NCBI RefSeq assembly: GCF_002553505.1
Contig: NZ_PDCP01000026.1
Span: 1 to 64,000 of the forward strand
DNA length: 64,000 bases
Direction of reading: 5' to 3'
DNA from: Mycolicibacterium agri
Lineage (GTDB): Bacteria; Actinomycetota; Actinomycetes; Mycobacteriales; Mycobacteriaceae
The notes beneath the pieces were generated by a model. The model was not told where the DNA came from, did not search any database, and worked only from the letters and a program-made list of their open reading frames with translations. This document shows, in pieces, positions 30,322 through 38,481 of this stretch; within the stretch, counting starts at the first letter, position 1, and each line of letters begins with the position of its first letter. A program made the position numbers and the translations under genes.

Positions 30322-31230
30322 CTATCCGGCTTCGCGGTTGCGGCGCAGCACTAGCTTGAGCAGCTCGGCCGCAGGCCCGTCGAGCGTTCTCGGCGCACGC
30401 CACACCGCGCGGATGGTGCGCTGCAGGTCGAGGCCCTCCACCTCGACCACCTTCAGATCGCCCTCCGCGACGTCGTCGGCGATCGGCAGCGTGCTCAACA
30501 CCGCCGGACCGACGCCGCTCAGCACGCTGGTGCGGATCGCGGCGCCGCTGCCCAGTTCAAGAAGCGGCGCCGGGCGCTCGAATTCGGCCAACACCACATC
30601 GAGCGTGTGGCGTGTGCCGGAACCGGGTTCACGCGTCAGCAGCGGAGTGGCGGCCAGCTCGGCCATGGTGAGCGGCCGGCGCCTGCGCGCCCACGGATGC
30701 TCCGGATGCACGACGACAACCAACCGGTCGCGGGCCACCGTCACCTTGTTCAAATGCTCCGGCACCGAAGGGCCCTCGACGAAGCCCAGATCGCACGAGC
30801 CGTCGGTGACGCGGTCGCACACCTGCATCGAGTTGATCACCTGCAGCTGGATTTGCACGCCGGGATTGAGGCGACGAAAGTCGCCCAGCCACTGCGGCAG
30901 CAAGGACTCCGCGACCGTCATGCTCGAAGCGACCCGTAACTGCGCTTCGCGTTCGACCCGCAGCGTCGCGGCCGCATCGACCAAGCGCTGGATGTCGACG
31001 AGCACCTGGCGCGCCCAGTGCGCGATCACGGTTCCCTGCGCGGTCAGCGTCGAACCCCGCGGGCTGCGCTCGACCAACCGCAAGCCGAGCCTGCGTTCAA
31101 GCTGGCGGATCGCGCGGCTGGCGTTCGGCTGCGACATGGCCAGCGCGCGGCTGGCGGCGCCAAGGCTGCCTGCCTCGTCGATGCGGACCAACAATTCGAG
31201 GGTGGCCACTTCTGGCCATTGCCGACTCAT
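30322..31230 (-). CDS. YeiE/CysB-type LysR regulator, divergent from a sulfate exporter
   Basis: 302 residues. The helix-turn-helix is N-terminal (GSLGAASRALAMSQPNASRAI) and the effector domain has SSMTVAESLLPQW, CDLGFVEGP and EPGSGTRHTLD, a pattern shared with YeiE- and CbbR/CysB-like regulators that sense small anions. In enterobacteria yeiE lies next to and divergent from yeiH, the same layout as here, and YeiE is reported to respond to sulfite. ATG 31230 is chosen over an ATG two codons upstream. It is a clear paralogue of the LysR regulator at 43415-44359. Confidence 0.87.
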   Translation of the reverse strand: MSRQWPEVATLELLVRIDEAGSLGAASRALAMSQPNASRAIRQLERRLGLRLVERSPRGSTLTAQGTVIAHWARQVLVDIQRLVDAAATLRVEREAQLRVASSMTVAESLLPQWLGDFRRLNPGVQIQLQVINSMQVCDRVTDGSCDLGFVEGPSVPEHLNKVTVARDRLVVVVHPEHPWARRRRPLTMAELAATPLLTREPGSGTRHTLDVVLAEFERPAPLLELGSGAAIRTSVLSGVGPAVLSTLPIADDVAEGDLKVVEVEGLDLQRTIRAVWRAPRTLDGPAAELLKLVLRRNREAG

Positions 31231-31238
31231 GCCCAAAC

Positions 31239-31264
31239 GATATGTGTGAGGGCCGCCTCATATC
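31239..31264. promoter_or_regulatory. Inverted repeat between lysR and yeiH-like genes
   Basis: GATATG (31239-31244) and CATATC (31259-31264) form a 6-bp inverted repeat with a 14-base spacer in the divergent space. The AT-rich run that follows it probably holds the promoters of both genes. Assignment to the LysR protein is inferred from position. Confidence 0.4.
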
Positions 31265-31331
31265 AAAAACAAATGGGTTATTGCCGAATTGACGCCTACT
31301 GACCTGCGTCATTGTCCTGCATCGTGGCACT

Positions 31332-32378
31332 ATGACCAGTCAGCTACACGCGCCGGTGGCGCAGTCGGCAAATAATGCTCCACGGTCGCGCCGTCTGGCC
31401 CCGCTGGCCGCGGTCGCGCCAGGGCTGATGCTGACCGCGGGCGCCACGGCGGCGGTGCTGCTCCTCGGCCGGCTCCTGCCGATGATCAGTCCGCTGCTCA
31501 TCGCGATCGTCGCGGGCGCGGTCATGGCCAACGCCTGGGCCGTGCCGGAGCGGATGAAGCCGGGGCTGACGTTCTCGGCGAAGAAGCTGCTGCGGGTCGG
31601 CGTCGCGCTGCTCGGCCTGCAGCTGGTGTTGGGGGACGTGCTCGCGCTCGGGGCGGGCATGATCGCCGTCGTGGTCGCGGTGGTCGCGCTCGGCATCGCG
31701 GGCACGATGTTCGCCGGCCGCCTGCTCGGCCTCGGCTGGGCGCAGCGCTTCCTGATCGCGTGCGGCTTCTCGATCTGTGGGGCGGCCGCGGTGGCCGCGG
31801 TCGACGGTGTCGTCGACGCCGAAGAGGAAGAGGTGCTCACCGCCGTCGCGCTGGTCGTGGTGTTCGGCACCGCGATGATCGGCGTCGTTCCGGTGCTGGC
31901 GAGCGTGGCGGGCCTGCGCGACGTGCAGGCCGGCATGTGGGCCGGCGGCTCCATTCACGAAGTGGCGCAGGTCGTCGCCGCGGGCGGGGCGATCGGCGGC
32001 GGCGCGCTGGCTGTCGCCGTCGTCGTCAAGCTCGCGCGGGTGATCATGCTCGCGCCCGTCATCGCGGTGGTGAGCGCGCGCCAGCGGCGGCTGAGCCGTC
32101 ACGCCGACAACGTCTCGCGCCCACCCCTGATCCCGCTGTTCGTGGTGGCGTTCCTGGCCTGCACGGCGCTGCGCACCACGGGCGTGCTGCCCGAAAATGT
32201 CTTGGTAACAGCGCATTTCACGCAGACTGCGCTGCTGACGGCGGCGATGTTCGCCCTCGGTGCCGGGGTGAACATCGCCGCCCTGCGCAGGGTCGGACCC
32301 CGCCCGCTCGTGCTCGCGCTGGTGTCCACCACGTGGGTGGCCACCGTCGCGCTGGCCGGCGTGCTACTGCTCGGCTGA
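31332..32378 (+). CDS. YeiH/TauZ-type (UPF0324, PSE family) putative sulfate exporter
   Basis: 348-residue membrane protein with about ten helices. Signature segments are IACGFSICGAAAVAAV (about 141-156) and WAGGSIHEVAQVVAAGG (about 201-217). The family includes TauZ, proposed to export sulfate made during taurine breakdown, and E. coli YeiH. Function rests on genome context rather than direct transport data. ATG start; divergent from a YeiE-like regulator. Its 3' end overlaps the convergent MFS gene by 15 bp. It fits the export step of the sulfonate island. Confidence 0.85.
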   Translation: MTSQLHAPVAQSANNAPRSRRLAPLAAVAPGLMLTAGATAAVLLLGRLLPMISPLLIAIVAGAVMANAWAVPERMKPGLTFSAKKLLRVGVALLGLQLVLGDVLALGAGMIAVVVAVVALGIAGTMFAGRLLGLGWAQRFLIACGFSICGAAAVAAVDGVVDAEEEEVLTAVALVVVFGTAMIGVVPVLASVAGLRDVQAGMWAGGSIHEVAQVVAAGGAIGGGALAVAVVVKLARVIMLAPVIAVVSARQRRLSRHADNVSRPPLIPLFVVAFLACTALRTTGVLPENVLVTAHFTQTALLTAAMFALGAGVNIAALRRVGPRPLVLALVSTTWVATVALAGVLLLG

Positions 32379-33752
32379 CACCCGCTGCGCCCGTTGGGCC
32401 TCCTGCAGTTCGGCGTCGACGATCTCGGTGTACATGTCCCGTTTCCGGATCGCCATCGTGGAGACCGCGCTGATCACACTGACGGCCACCACGTAGCCGA
32501 TGATCAAGGAGATGCCGCCGCCCGCCTCGCGCAGCAGGAAGGCCAGTATCAACGGAGTCAGGCCGGAGGCCACGATGCCCGACAGCTGATAGACCACCGA
32601 GATACCGGTGTAGCGGACGCGGGTCGGGAACAACTCGGCGAACAACGACGCCTCCGGCGCGTACACCATCGGGTAGATCACCCCGAGCACCAGAACGATG
32701 GCGCCCGCGATGAACACGGTGTTGCCCGTGCCCAGCACCGCCAACGCCGGATAGGCCGCCACGCCCAGCAACACGATGCCGACGGTGTAAAGGTGTCTGC
32801 GGTCGAACCGGTCGGCGACGCGGCCGAACACCGGGATGAAGAACACCATCACCGCGGCCGCGGCCATCACCGACAGCAGGATCGGCTGCTTGCTGAGCCC
32901 GAGTGTGTCGGTGCCGTAGGAGATGGTGAAGACCGCCCACATGTTGAAGGCCACGCCCTCGGCCCAGCGGCTGCCCATGCCGAGCACCAGATGCCGGCGC
33001 GACAACCGCTCCTTCACCAACTGCAGGGCCGGGATGGTGGCCTTGGCCTCGGCCTCCTCAAGCTTGCGGAACGCAGGCGTCTCCATCACCTTCAGCCGGA
33101 TGTAGAGGCCGACGGCGACCAGGACCGCGCTCAACATGAACCCGATGCGCCAACCCCAACTCATGAACGCCCCGTCGGACATGACGAAACCGAGCAGCGC
33201 GAAGACACCCGTGCTCATCGTCAGACCGATGGCCAGACCGATCTGCGGCATGCTGCCGTAGAAGCCGCGCCTGCCGGGCGGGGCGTATTCGACGGCCATC
33301 AGCACCGCGCCTCCCCATTCGCCGCCGACCGCGATGCCCTGGGCCAGCCGCAGCGCGACCAGCAGGATGGGCGCGGTGATCCCGATCGCCGCGTGGGTGG
33401 GGATGACGCCGATCAGGAATGTGGCCACGCCCATGATGAGCATGGTCGCGACCAGCGTGTTCTTCCTGCCGATCCGGTCGCCGATGTGACCGAAGATCAG
33501 CCCGCCGACCGGCCGTGCGACGAAGCCGACGGCAAACGTCGCGAAGGCCAGCAGCGTGCCGATGGCCGGCTCGCTGCTCGGGAAGAACAACTTGGGAAAC
33601 ACGATGCCCGCAGCCGTGCCGTACAGGAAGAAGTCGTACCACTCGACGGTGGTGCCGACGAGGCTGGACGCCACGACGGTGCGCAGCTCGGACTTCGAAA
33701 CCTCTTCGGTGCCAGTGCTATTGGTGCCGTTGGTGTCGTCGGGTGTACTCAC
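32364..33752 (-). CDS. MHS-family MFS metabolite:H+ symporter
   Basis: 462 residues, 12 membrane helices. The start of the domain VGTTVEWYDFFLYGTAAG and HIGDRIGRKNTL are hallmarks of the MHS group (shikimate, alpha-ketoglutarate, dicarboxylate and other organic-acid importers). GTG start overlaps the stop of the alcohol dehydrogenase gene by 4 bp, so the two form an operon and the substrate of one is probably that of the other. A hydroxy acid or hydroxysulfonate is a reasonable guess. Confidence 0.87.
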   Translation of the reverse strand: MSTPDDTNGTNSTGTEEVSKSELRTVVASSLVGTTVEWYDFFLYGTAAGIVFPKLFFPSSEPAIGTLLAFATFAVGFVARPVGGLIFGHIGDRIGRKNTLVATMLIMGVATFLIGVIPTHAAIGITAPILLVALRLAQGIAVGGEWGGAVLMAVEYAPPGRRGFYGSMPQIGLAIGLTMSTGVFALLGFVMSDGAFMSWGWRIGFMLSAVLVAVGLYIRLKVMETPAFRKLEEAEAKATIPALQLVKERLSRRHLVLGMGSRWAEGVAFNMWAVFTISYGTDTLGLSKQPILLSVMAAAAVMVFFIPVFGRVADRFDRRHLYTVGIVLLGVAAYPALAVLGTGNTVFIAGAIVLVLGVIYPMVYAPEASLFAELFPTRVRYTGISVVYQLSGIVASGLTPLILAFLLREAGGGISLIIGYVVAVSVISAVSTMAIRKRDMYTEIVDAELQEAQRAQRVSAEQ

Positions 33753-35020
33753 AGCGACTCCCGGAAGATGTCGGTCAGCGCCTGCCGCGTCACCGGCCGC
33801 GGCACCACGGCCAGCTGGCGCGTCTGCTTCATCGTCCCGTCGACGAGCGTGTCGAGATGCGACTCGTCGTAGCCGAAGCTGCGCAGCCCGGCGGGCATGC
33901 CGATGTCGGACATCAGCTCGTCGAGCACGTGAGCCAGCGCCTCGGCGCCGTCGGTCCGCGTGAACGTCTGCCCGGTGAGCAGTTCGGCCGCGCGCAGGTG
34001 CCGTCCCGGGTCACCCGGGTAGGTCCAACGGAAGACGGCCGCCGCCGTCGACGACACCGCCTGCCCGTGCGGCACCATCGGCATCTCCGGATACCCTTCG
34101 GCGCGGTAGTTCTGCACGGCGCCGGCGATGGGGTAGGCGTTGGCGTGCGGCAGGTGGGTGCCCGCGTTGCCGAATCCCGTTCCGGCCGACATCGACGCCA
34201 GCGCCATGTGATAGCGGGCCTCGAGGTCACGGCCGTTCATCACGGCGCGCCGCAGATACTGGCCGACGAGCAGAAGCGCCTGCTCGCACCACACGTCGCT
34301 GACCGGGTTCGAACCGCAGAACGCCGGGCGCTTCATCGGGTCCTCGGGCGCGGGCTTGGCGTCGAACCGCACGCTGGTGTAGCTCTCCAACGCGTGCGAC
34401 AGCACGTCCATGCCACTGGCCGCCGTCACCTGTGGAGGCAGCGAGACGGTGGTCAACGGGTCGACGATGGCGAGGGTCGGGCGCAGCTTCGGATGGCTGA
34501 CACCGGCCTTCAGGTGCAGGCCGAGGAAGTCGACGACGCAGATCGTGGTCGACTCCGAGCCGGTGCCCGCGGTGGTCGGCACCGCGATCAGCGGCTTGAC
34601 CGGAAGCCACGGCGCCTTGCCTGCCCCGATCGGCGGCGTGACGAAGTCGAGCAGCTCACCGGGATGGGTGGTGAGCAGGTTGACGGCCTTGGCGGTGTCC
34701 ATCGCAGAGCCGCCGCCGACGGCGATGAAGCAGTCCCAATCCTGTTGGCGTGCCCACGCCACGGCCTCGTCGATGCTTTGGTCGGTGGGCTCGATGGCCA
34801 CCCGGTCGAACACCTCGGCCTTCATGCCCGCAGCGACCAGTTGGTCGTGAATGCGGTCGGGCACCCCGGTCTCGCGGACGCCCGCGTCGGTGATCACCAG
34901 GCACGAACTCGCGCCGAGAGCCGCGATCTCCGGGCCGATTTCGTCGATGGCGCCGTTTCCGAACTTCAGCGGCGGAGCCGCCCAGGTGAAGACGCTTTCG
35001 TTGCCGTGTCTTTCGTACAT
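33749..35020 (-). CDS. Iron-containing alcohol dehydrogenase, hydroxyacid-oxoacid transhydrogenase (ADHFE1) type
   Basis: 423-residue group III dehydrogenase. It aligns end to end with animal ADHFE1/HOT: GGGSAMDTAKAVNL, KPLIAVPTTAGTGSE, SGMDVLSHALESYTS, GSNPVSDVW, FGNAGTHLPHANAYPI and MVPHGQAV, with His metal ligands. HOT oxidises 4-hydroxybutyrate while reducing 2-oxoglutarate, without free NAD. Bacterial Fe-type alcohol dehydrogenases also interconvert isethionate and sulfoacetaldehyde, which would fit the surrounding sulfur genes. ATG 35020 has AAGGGGGAT upstream; the extended frame to 35143 is unlikely. Operon with the MHS transporter; divergent from a TauE-type exporter. Confidence 0.87.
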   Translation of the reverse strand: MYERHGNESVFTWAAPPLKFGNGAIDEIGPEIAALGASSCLVITDAGVRETGVPDRIHDQLVAAGMKAEVFDRVAIEPTDQSIDEAVAWARQQDWDCFIAVGGGSAMDTAKAVNLLTTHPGELLDFVTPPIGAGKAPWLPVKPLIAVPTTAGTGSESTTICVVDFLGLHLKAGVSHPKLRPTLAIVDPLTTVSLPPQVTAASGMDVLSHALESYTSVRFDAKPAPEDPMKRPAFCGSNPVSDVWCEQALLLVGQYLRRAVMNGRDLEARYHMALASMSAGTGFGNAGTHLPHANAYPIAGAVQNYRAEGYPEMPMVPHGQAVSSTAAAVFRWTYPGDPGRHLRAAELLTGQTFTRTDGAEALAHVLDELMSDIGMPAGLRSFGYDESHLDTLVDGTMKQTRQLAVVPRPVTRQALTDIFRESL

Positions 35021-35226
35021 CCAATATCCCCCTTCGGGATGTGCTCGTTCGTGTTGCCGTATTGCGGCGGGCCGTTCACCGAGTCGGGCGTGGCGGTGCG
35101 CGGGTCCCGGCGGCGACCGCGAGGTCGTCGCGCGGATTGGCACCTTCGATCGGTGAGGTACTGGTGCTTGTCGACGGCGCGACGACCGACAACGGTATTA
35201 GCCGGCGGGGCGGCGGAGGAGGCTGG

Positions 35227-35991
35227 ATGGGCGCGACGGTGTGGACGCTGTCGCCGCTTGCCTGGGTGCTCGTGCTGGCCGTCATCGTCCTCGGCGGCGT
35301 GGTGCGCGGCTTCGGCGGCTTCGGCGCATCCATGGTGTGGGTGGTCGGCCTGTCGCTGGTGCTGCCGCCGTCGTCGGCGATCCCCACCGCGTTTGTGCTG
35401 GAGGTGCTGGCCAGCGTGCAGCTGTTGCCCAGCGTGTGGCGGCACGTGAACTGGCGCTCGCTGCGCTGGCTGCTGCTTGGCGCCGTGCTCGGCACGCCGG
35501 TGGGGACCTGGCTGCTGAAGGTCATTCCGGTCGACCCGATGCGGATCCTGCTGGCCTGCGCGGTGCTCGCGGCGGCCATCGCGATGGCGTCGAGGTTTCG
35601 GGCCAGCCGGCTGCCGGGGCCTGCGGCGACGACCGCGGTCGGGGGAGTGTCCGGGGTGCTCAACGGCGCGTTCGCGATGGGCGGGCCGCCCGCGATCCTG
35701 ATGTATTTCTCCAGTCCGGCCGCCGTCGCCGCGGGCAGAGCCACGCTGATCGTGTACTTCCTCGGCACCGACGTGTGGGCGACGGCGACCGCCGCGGCCG
35801 GGGGACTGATCACGGCCCGGCTACTCGCGCAGGTCGCGGTGTTGTTCCCGGTGTCGTTGGCCGGTGTCGCGGTGGGGAGCTGGTTGTTCAAACGGACTCC
35901 GTCAGCGGATTCGCAGCGATACGCGCTGTGGCTGCTGGCGGCGATGTCGGCCGCTGTGCTGGCGCAGGCACTGTGGCAGTGGCTCCGGTGA
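35227..35991 (+). CDS. TauE/SafE-family anion exporter 1
   Basis: 254 residues, about eight helices. Both family repeats are visible: VVRGFGGFGASMVWVVGLSL (N-terminal) and GVLNGAFAMGGPPAILMYF (C-terminal). Members are proposed to export sulfite, sulfoacetate or other small organic anions. ATG 35227 has GGAGGAGG upstream; the frame is open further back to 35041 without support. It is divergent from the alcohol dehydrogenase gene across about 200 bp that hold no other gene. A second TauE-type gene is at 55638. Confidence 0.85.
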   Translation: MGATVWTLSPLAWVLVLAVIVLGGVVRGFGGFGASMVWVVGLSLVLPPSSAIPTAFVLEVLASVQLLPSVWRHVNWRSLRWLLLGAVLGTPVGTWLLKVIPVDPMRILLACAVLAAAIAMASRFRASRLPGPAATTAVGGVSGVLNGAFAMGGPPAILMYFSSPAAVAAGRATLIVYFLGTDVWATATAAAGGLITARLLAQVAVLFPVSLAGVAVGSWLFKRTPSADSQRYALWLLAAMSAAVLAQALWQWLR

Positions 35992-36026
35992 GGTGCCCGG
36001 CGGAATGTCTGAAGGAAGTCATAGAG

Positions 36027-36371
36027 CTAGCGGCCGGCCATCTGCACCAGGGCCAGGACGACCGTCATCGCGGTGAGCGCGGTGAGAGTGCGGACCGATC
36101 CGGCAGACGCTACGGCCATCTTGCGGGTGATCCTTCGGTTGGTGGCGTGATAACGACCGACACCTAAAAGGTACGTCGCGGCGGCGGAGCAGATCGCGAT
36201 CACTCCTGGCAGAGCATCCATCGGCCGGCCGGTATCGAGCCCGGCGTGCAGCATCAAGGCGCCTACGGCCCCGAACGCCAGCGCGGTCCGCGACCACGCC
36301 AACCGGGTGCGCTCGGCCTGCAATCCCGAATCCAGCACCGGCCGCCGATCGCGTTGCCCCCGGTCAGCCAC
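36027..36371 (-). CDS. DUF202 small membrane protein
   Basis: 114 residues. The DUF202 mark is LQAERTRLAWSRTALAFG, followed by three hydrophobic helices. Function unknown. It overlaps the next DUF202 gene by 8 bp; such tandem pairs (YidG/YidH-like) are common. Convergent with the TauE-type gene. Confidence 0.85.
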   Translation of the reverse strand: MADRGQRDRRPVLDSGLQAERTRLAWSRTALAFGAVGALMLHAGLDTGRPMDALPGVIAICSAAATYLLGVGRYHATNRRITRKMAVASAGSVRTLTALTAMTVVLALVQMAGR

Positions 36372-36807
36372 TGACGATCACCAGGAACAGCGTCACCACC
36401 GCGATCAGGGTCAACCCTCCTGCCAACAGTCGCGGAATGATCGAGGGCTGCAGCGCCTGGCCCAGCCGCATCGTCCGCTCGTTGGCGGTCCACCGGAAGT
36501 AGCTACCGCCGGCGACGATGATCGCGAGCAGGACCAGGGTGACACCCAGGATCAGTCGGCCGCCGTGGAACTTGAACGCCGGGACCAGCTGCACGGCCGC
36601 CACACCCGCGGCGAGCAGCGCCAACGCGGTGCGGATCCAGGCCAGAAACGTCCGTTCATTGGCAAGCGAAAACCGGTAGTCGGGGTCCTGCCCCACCGAT
36701 TGCAGCGGTGGCCAGCGCGCGCGCACTCGCTGCATCAGACCGCCGCCGCCGTTCTCGGGGGCGTCCGCAGGCGCCTGCCGATGGTCGCCGAGCGGAGTCT
36801 GTGCCAC
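36364..36807 (-). CDS. DUF202 (YidH-like) membrane protein
   Basis: 147 residues: a charged 60-residue N-terminus, then SLANERTFLAWIRTALALL (DUF202 motif) and three helices. GTG 36807 with GAAGGAG upstream is chosen although the frame is open for much longer antisense to the molybdoenzyme operon. First gene of the DUF202 pair, divergent from the Soe-like operon. No known role in sulfur metabolism. Confidence 0.85.
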   Translation of the reverse strand: MAQTPLGDHRQAPADAPENGGGGLMQRVRARWPPLQSVGQDPDYRFSLANERTFLAWIRTALALLAAGVAAVQLVPAFKFHGGRLILGVTLVLLAIIVAGGSYFRWTANERTMRLGQALQPSIIPRLLAGGLTLIAVVTLFLVIVSG

Positions 36808-36879
36808 AGGCAACTCCTTCGTCTCGTGTCCACTAACCAGTGTGGCAAGGATCATGCCGAAGTTCCTCACAAGTCCGCT

Positions 36880-36893
36880 TTGTATCGGTACAA
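36880..36893. promoter_or_regulatory. TTGTA/TACAA palindrome upstream of the Soe-like operon
   Basis: TTGTA, TCGG, TACAA is a perfect inverted repeat 37 bp before the first gene. It extends to CTTTGTA...TACAAGG. The same TACAAG/CTTGTA half-sites occur upstream of the LysR gene at the far end of this operon (43379-43395), so it is a good candidate binding site for that LysR protein. Confidence 0.5.
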
Positions 36894-36930
36894 GGCTGTT
36901 TGAGATGTCGCGACCCCTGCAGTAGCGGAT

Positions 36931-38472
36931 ATGTTTCAAAGCATGGAGCAGTTGGCGCAGCGCCCTGCCCGATGGCTGAAGGTGCTCGATCAATCCAGAT
37001 GCATCGGGTGTCACGCGTGTACTACGGCGTGTAAGAGCGAGAACGAAGTACCGGTGGGGGTCACCCGCACCTACGTGAAGTCCGCCGACGTCGGCACGTT
37101 TCCGCAGGCACGGCGGGCTTTTCAGGTAACAAGGTGCAACCAGTGCACCGACGCGCCGTGCGTCACCGCCTGCCCGACCGAGGCGATGTACAAGCGGCCC
37201 GACGGCATCGTCGACTTCGACAAGGAGATCTGCATCGGGTGCAAGGCGTGCATGGCCGCCTGCCCGTATGACGCGATCTTCATCAACCCCGAGGACCACT
37301 CGGCCGAGAAGTGCAACATGTGCGCCCATCGGATCGACGCGGGTCTCGAACCGGCCTGCGTGACGGTGTGCCCGACCCAGGCGATCCTCGTCGGCGACGG
37401 CAACGACCCGACCTCCAAGGTCGCGCAGCTGGTGCAGCGCAAGCCCGCGCTGGTCCGTCGGCCCGAGAAGGAGACCGGGCCCGGTGTGTTCTACCTGGGC
37501 GCGCACCAGGCCACCCTCGACCCGCTGGGCGCGACCCGGCCCGAGGGCGGACTGTATGCCTGGGCCACCCAGGGCGCGCCCGATCCGCAGCTGGTGACCT
37601 CCGGGCATCCGGAGGGCGCCCGGTCCTCGGCGGCGGCGCTGCTGTCCTACGACATCCCGCACCACGCCCCGTGGGGATGGCGGGTCAGCCTCTACACCTG
37701 GACCAAGAGCATCGCCGCGGGCGCGCTGCTGCTCGCGGTGTTGATGGCGTTGACCGGGCTGCTCGACTGGTCCGACGGCGTCACCCGCTGGGTGGCACCG
37801 GTGATGGCGCTGGTGTTCCTCGGCATCACCGGGGTGCTGCTGATCTGGGACCTCAAACACCCGTTCCGGTTCTATCTGATCTTCACCAAACATCACTGGA
37901 CCAGTTGGCTGGTGAAAGGCGCGTTCGTCATCGGCGCCTACGGTGCGGTCGTCGTGCTGTACCTGGCCGCAGCGGTGTTCGATGCGCGAGCCGCGCAGCA
38001 GATCTTCGGTGTGCTGGGCATCCTGCTCGGGTTGGCGACCGCCTGCTACACCGCGTATTTGTTCGCGCAGGCGAAGGCCCGCGATCTGTGGCAAAACCCG
38101 TTGCTTCCCGCGCACTTGGCCGTGCAAGCGGTGTTGGCCGGGGCGGCGGCGCTGCTCCCGTTCGCGGTGTGGCTGTCGCCGGCGGCGGGGGTGCGGTCGC
38201 TGGAAGTGGTGTTGGCGGTCGCCGCGGTCGCTCACCTGCTTTTGGTCTGGACCGAGAACAGCCTGCCGCACGTCACGGCCCACGCCCGCCTGGCCACCCA
38301 CGAAATGGTGTCCGGCCGCTACGCGACCGTGTTTCGTGTGGGCGTCGTCGCCGTCGCGATAGCGGTCGCGGCTCCCTGGATCGGCGTCCTCGCCGTTCCG
38401 TTCGCGCTCATCGGACTGCTGGCCCACGAGCACGCCTACGTGCAGGCCGGCCAATCCGTCCCACTTGCCTGA
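36931..38472 (+). CDS. Fe-S ferredoxin/NrfD fusion, electron-transfer and membrane-anchor subunit of a Soe-like molybdoenzyme
   Basis: 513 residues. The N-terminal part (about 1-185) is a DmsB/PhsB/SoeB-type ferredoxin with 16 Cys for four [4Fe-4S] clusters, starting CIGCHACTTAC (Cys24, 27, 30, 34). From about 245 on it has about eight membrane helices of the NrfD/PsrC/SoeC quinone-binding anchor. In known SoeABC, PsrABC and DmsABC enzymes these are two proteins; here they are fused. No Tat signal, so the ferredoxin faces the cytoplasm, as in SoeABC. It would pass electrons between the molybdoenzyme encoded 9 bp downstream and the quinone pool. Confidence 0.85.
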   Translation: MFQSMEQLAQRPARWLKVLDQSRCIGCHACTTACKSENEVPVGVTRTYVKSADVGTFPQARRAFQVTRCNQCTDAPCVTACPTEAMYKRPDGIVDFDKEICIGCKACMAACPYDAIFINPEDHSAEKCNMCAHRIDAGLEPACVTVCPTQAILVGDGNDPTSKVAQLVQRKPALVRRPEKETGPGVFYLGAHQATLDPLGATRPEGGLYAWATQGAPDPQLVTSGHPEGARSSAAALLSYDIPHHAPWGWRVSLYTWTKSIAAGALLLAVLMALTGLLDWSDGVTRWVAPVMALVFLGITGVLLIWDLKHPFRFYLIFTKHHWTSWLVKGAFVIGAYGAVVVLYLAAAVFDARAAQQIFGVLGILLGLATACYTAYLFAQAKARDLWQNPLLPAHLAVQAVLAGAAALLPFAVWLSPAAGVRSLEVVLAVAAVAHLLLVWTENSLPHVTAHARLATHEMVSGRYATVFRVGVVAVAIAVAAPWIGVLAVPFALIGLLAHEHAYVQAGQSVPLA

Positions 38473-38481
38473 GGAGGCCTG

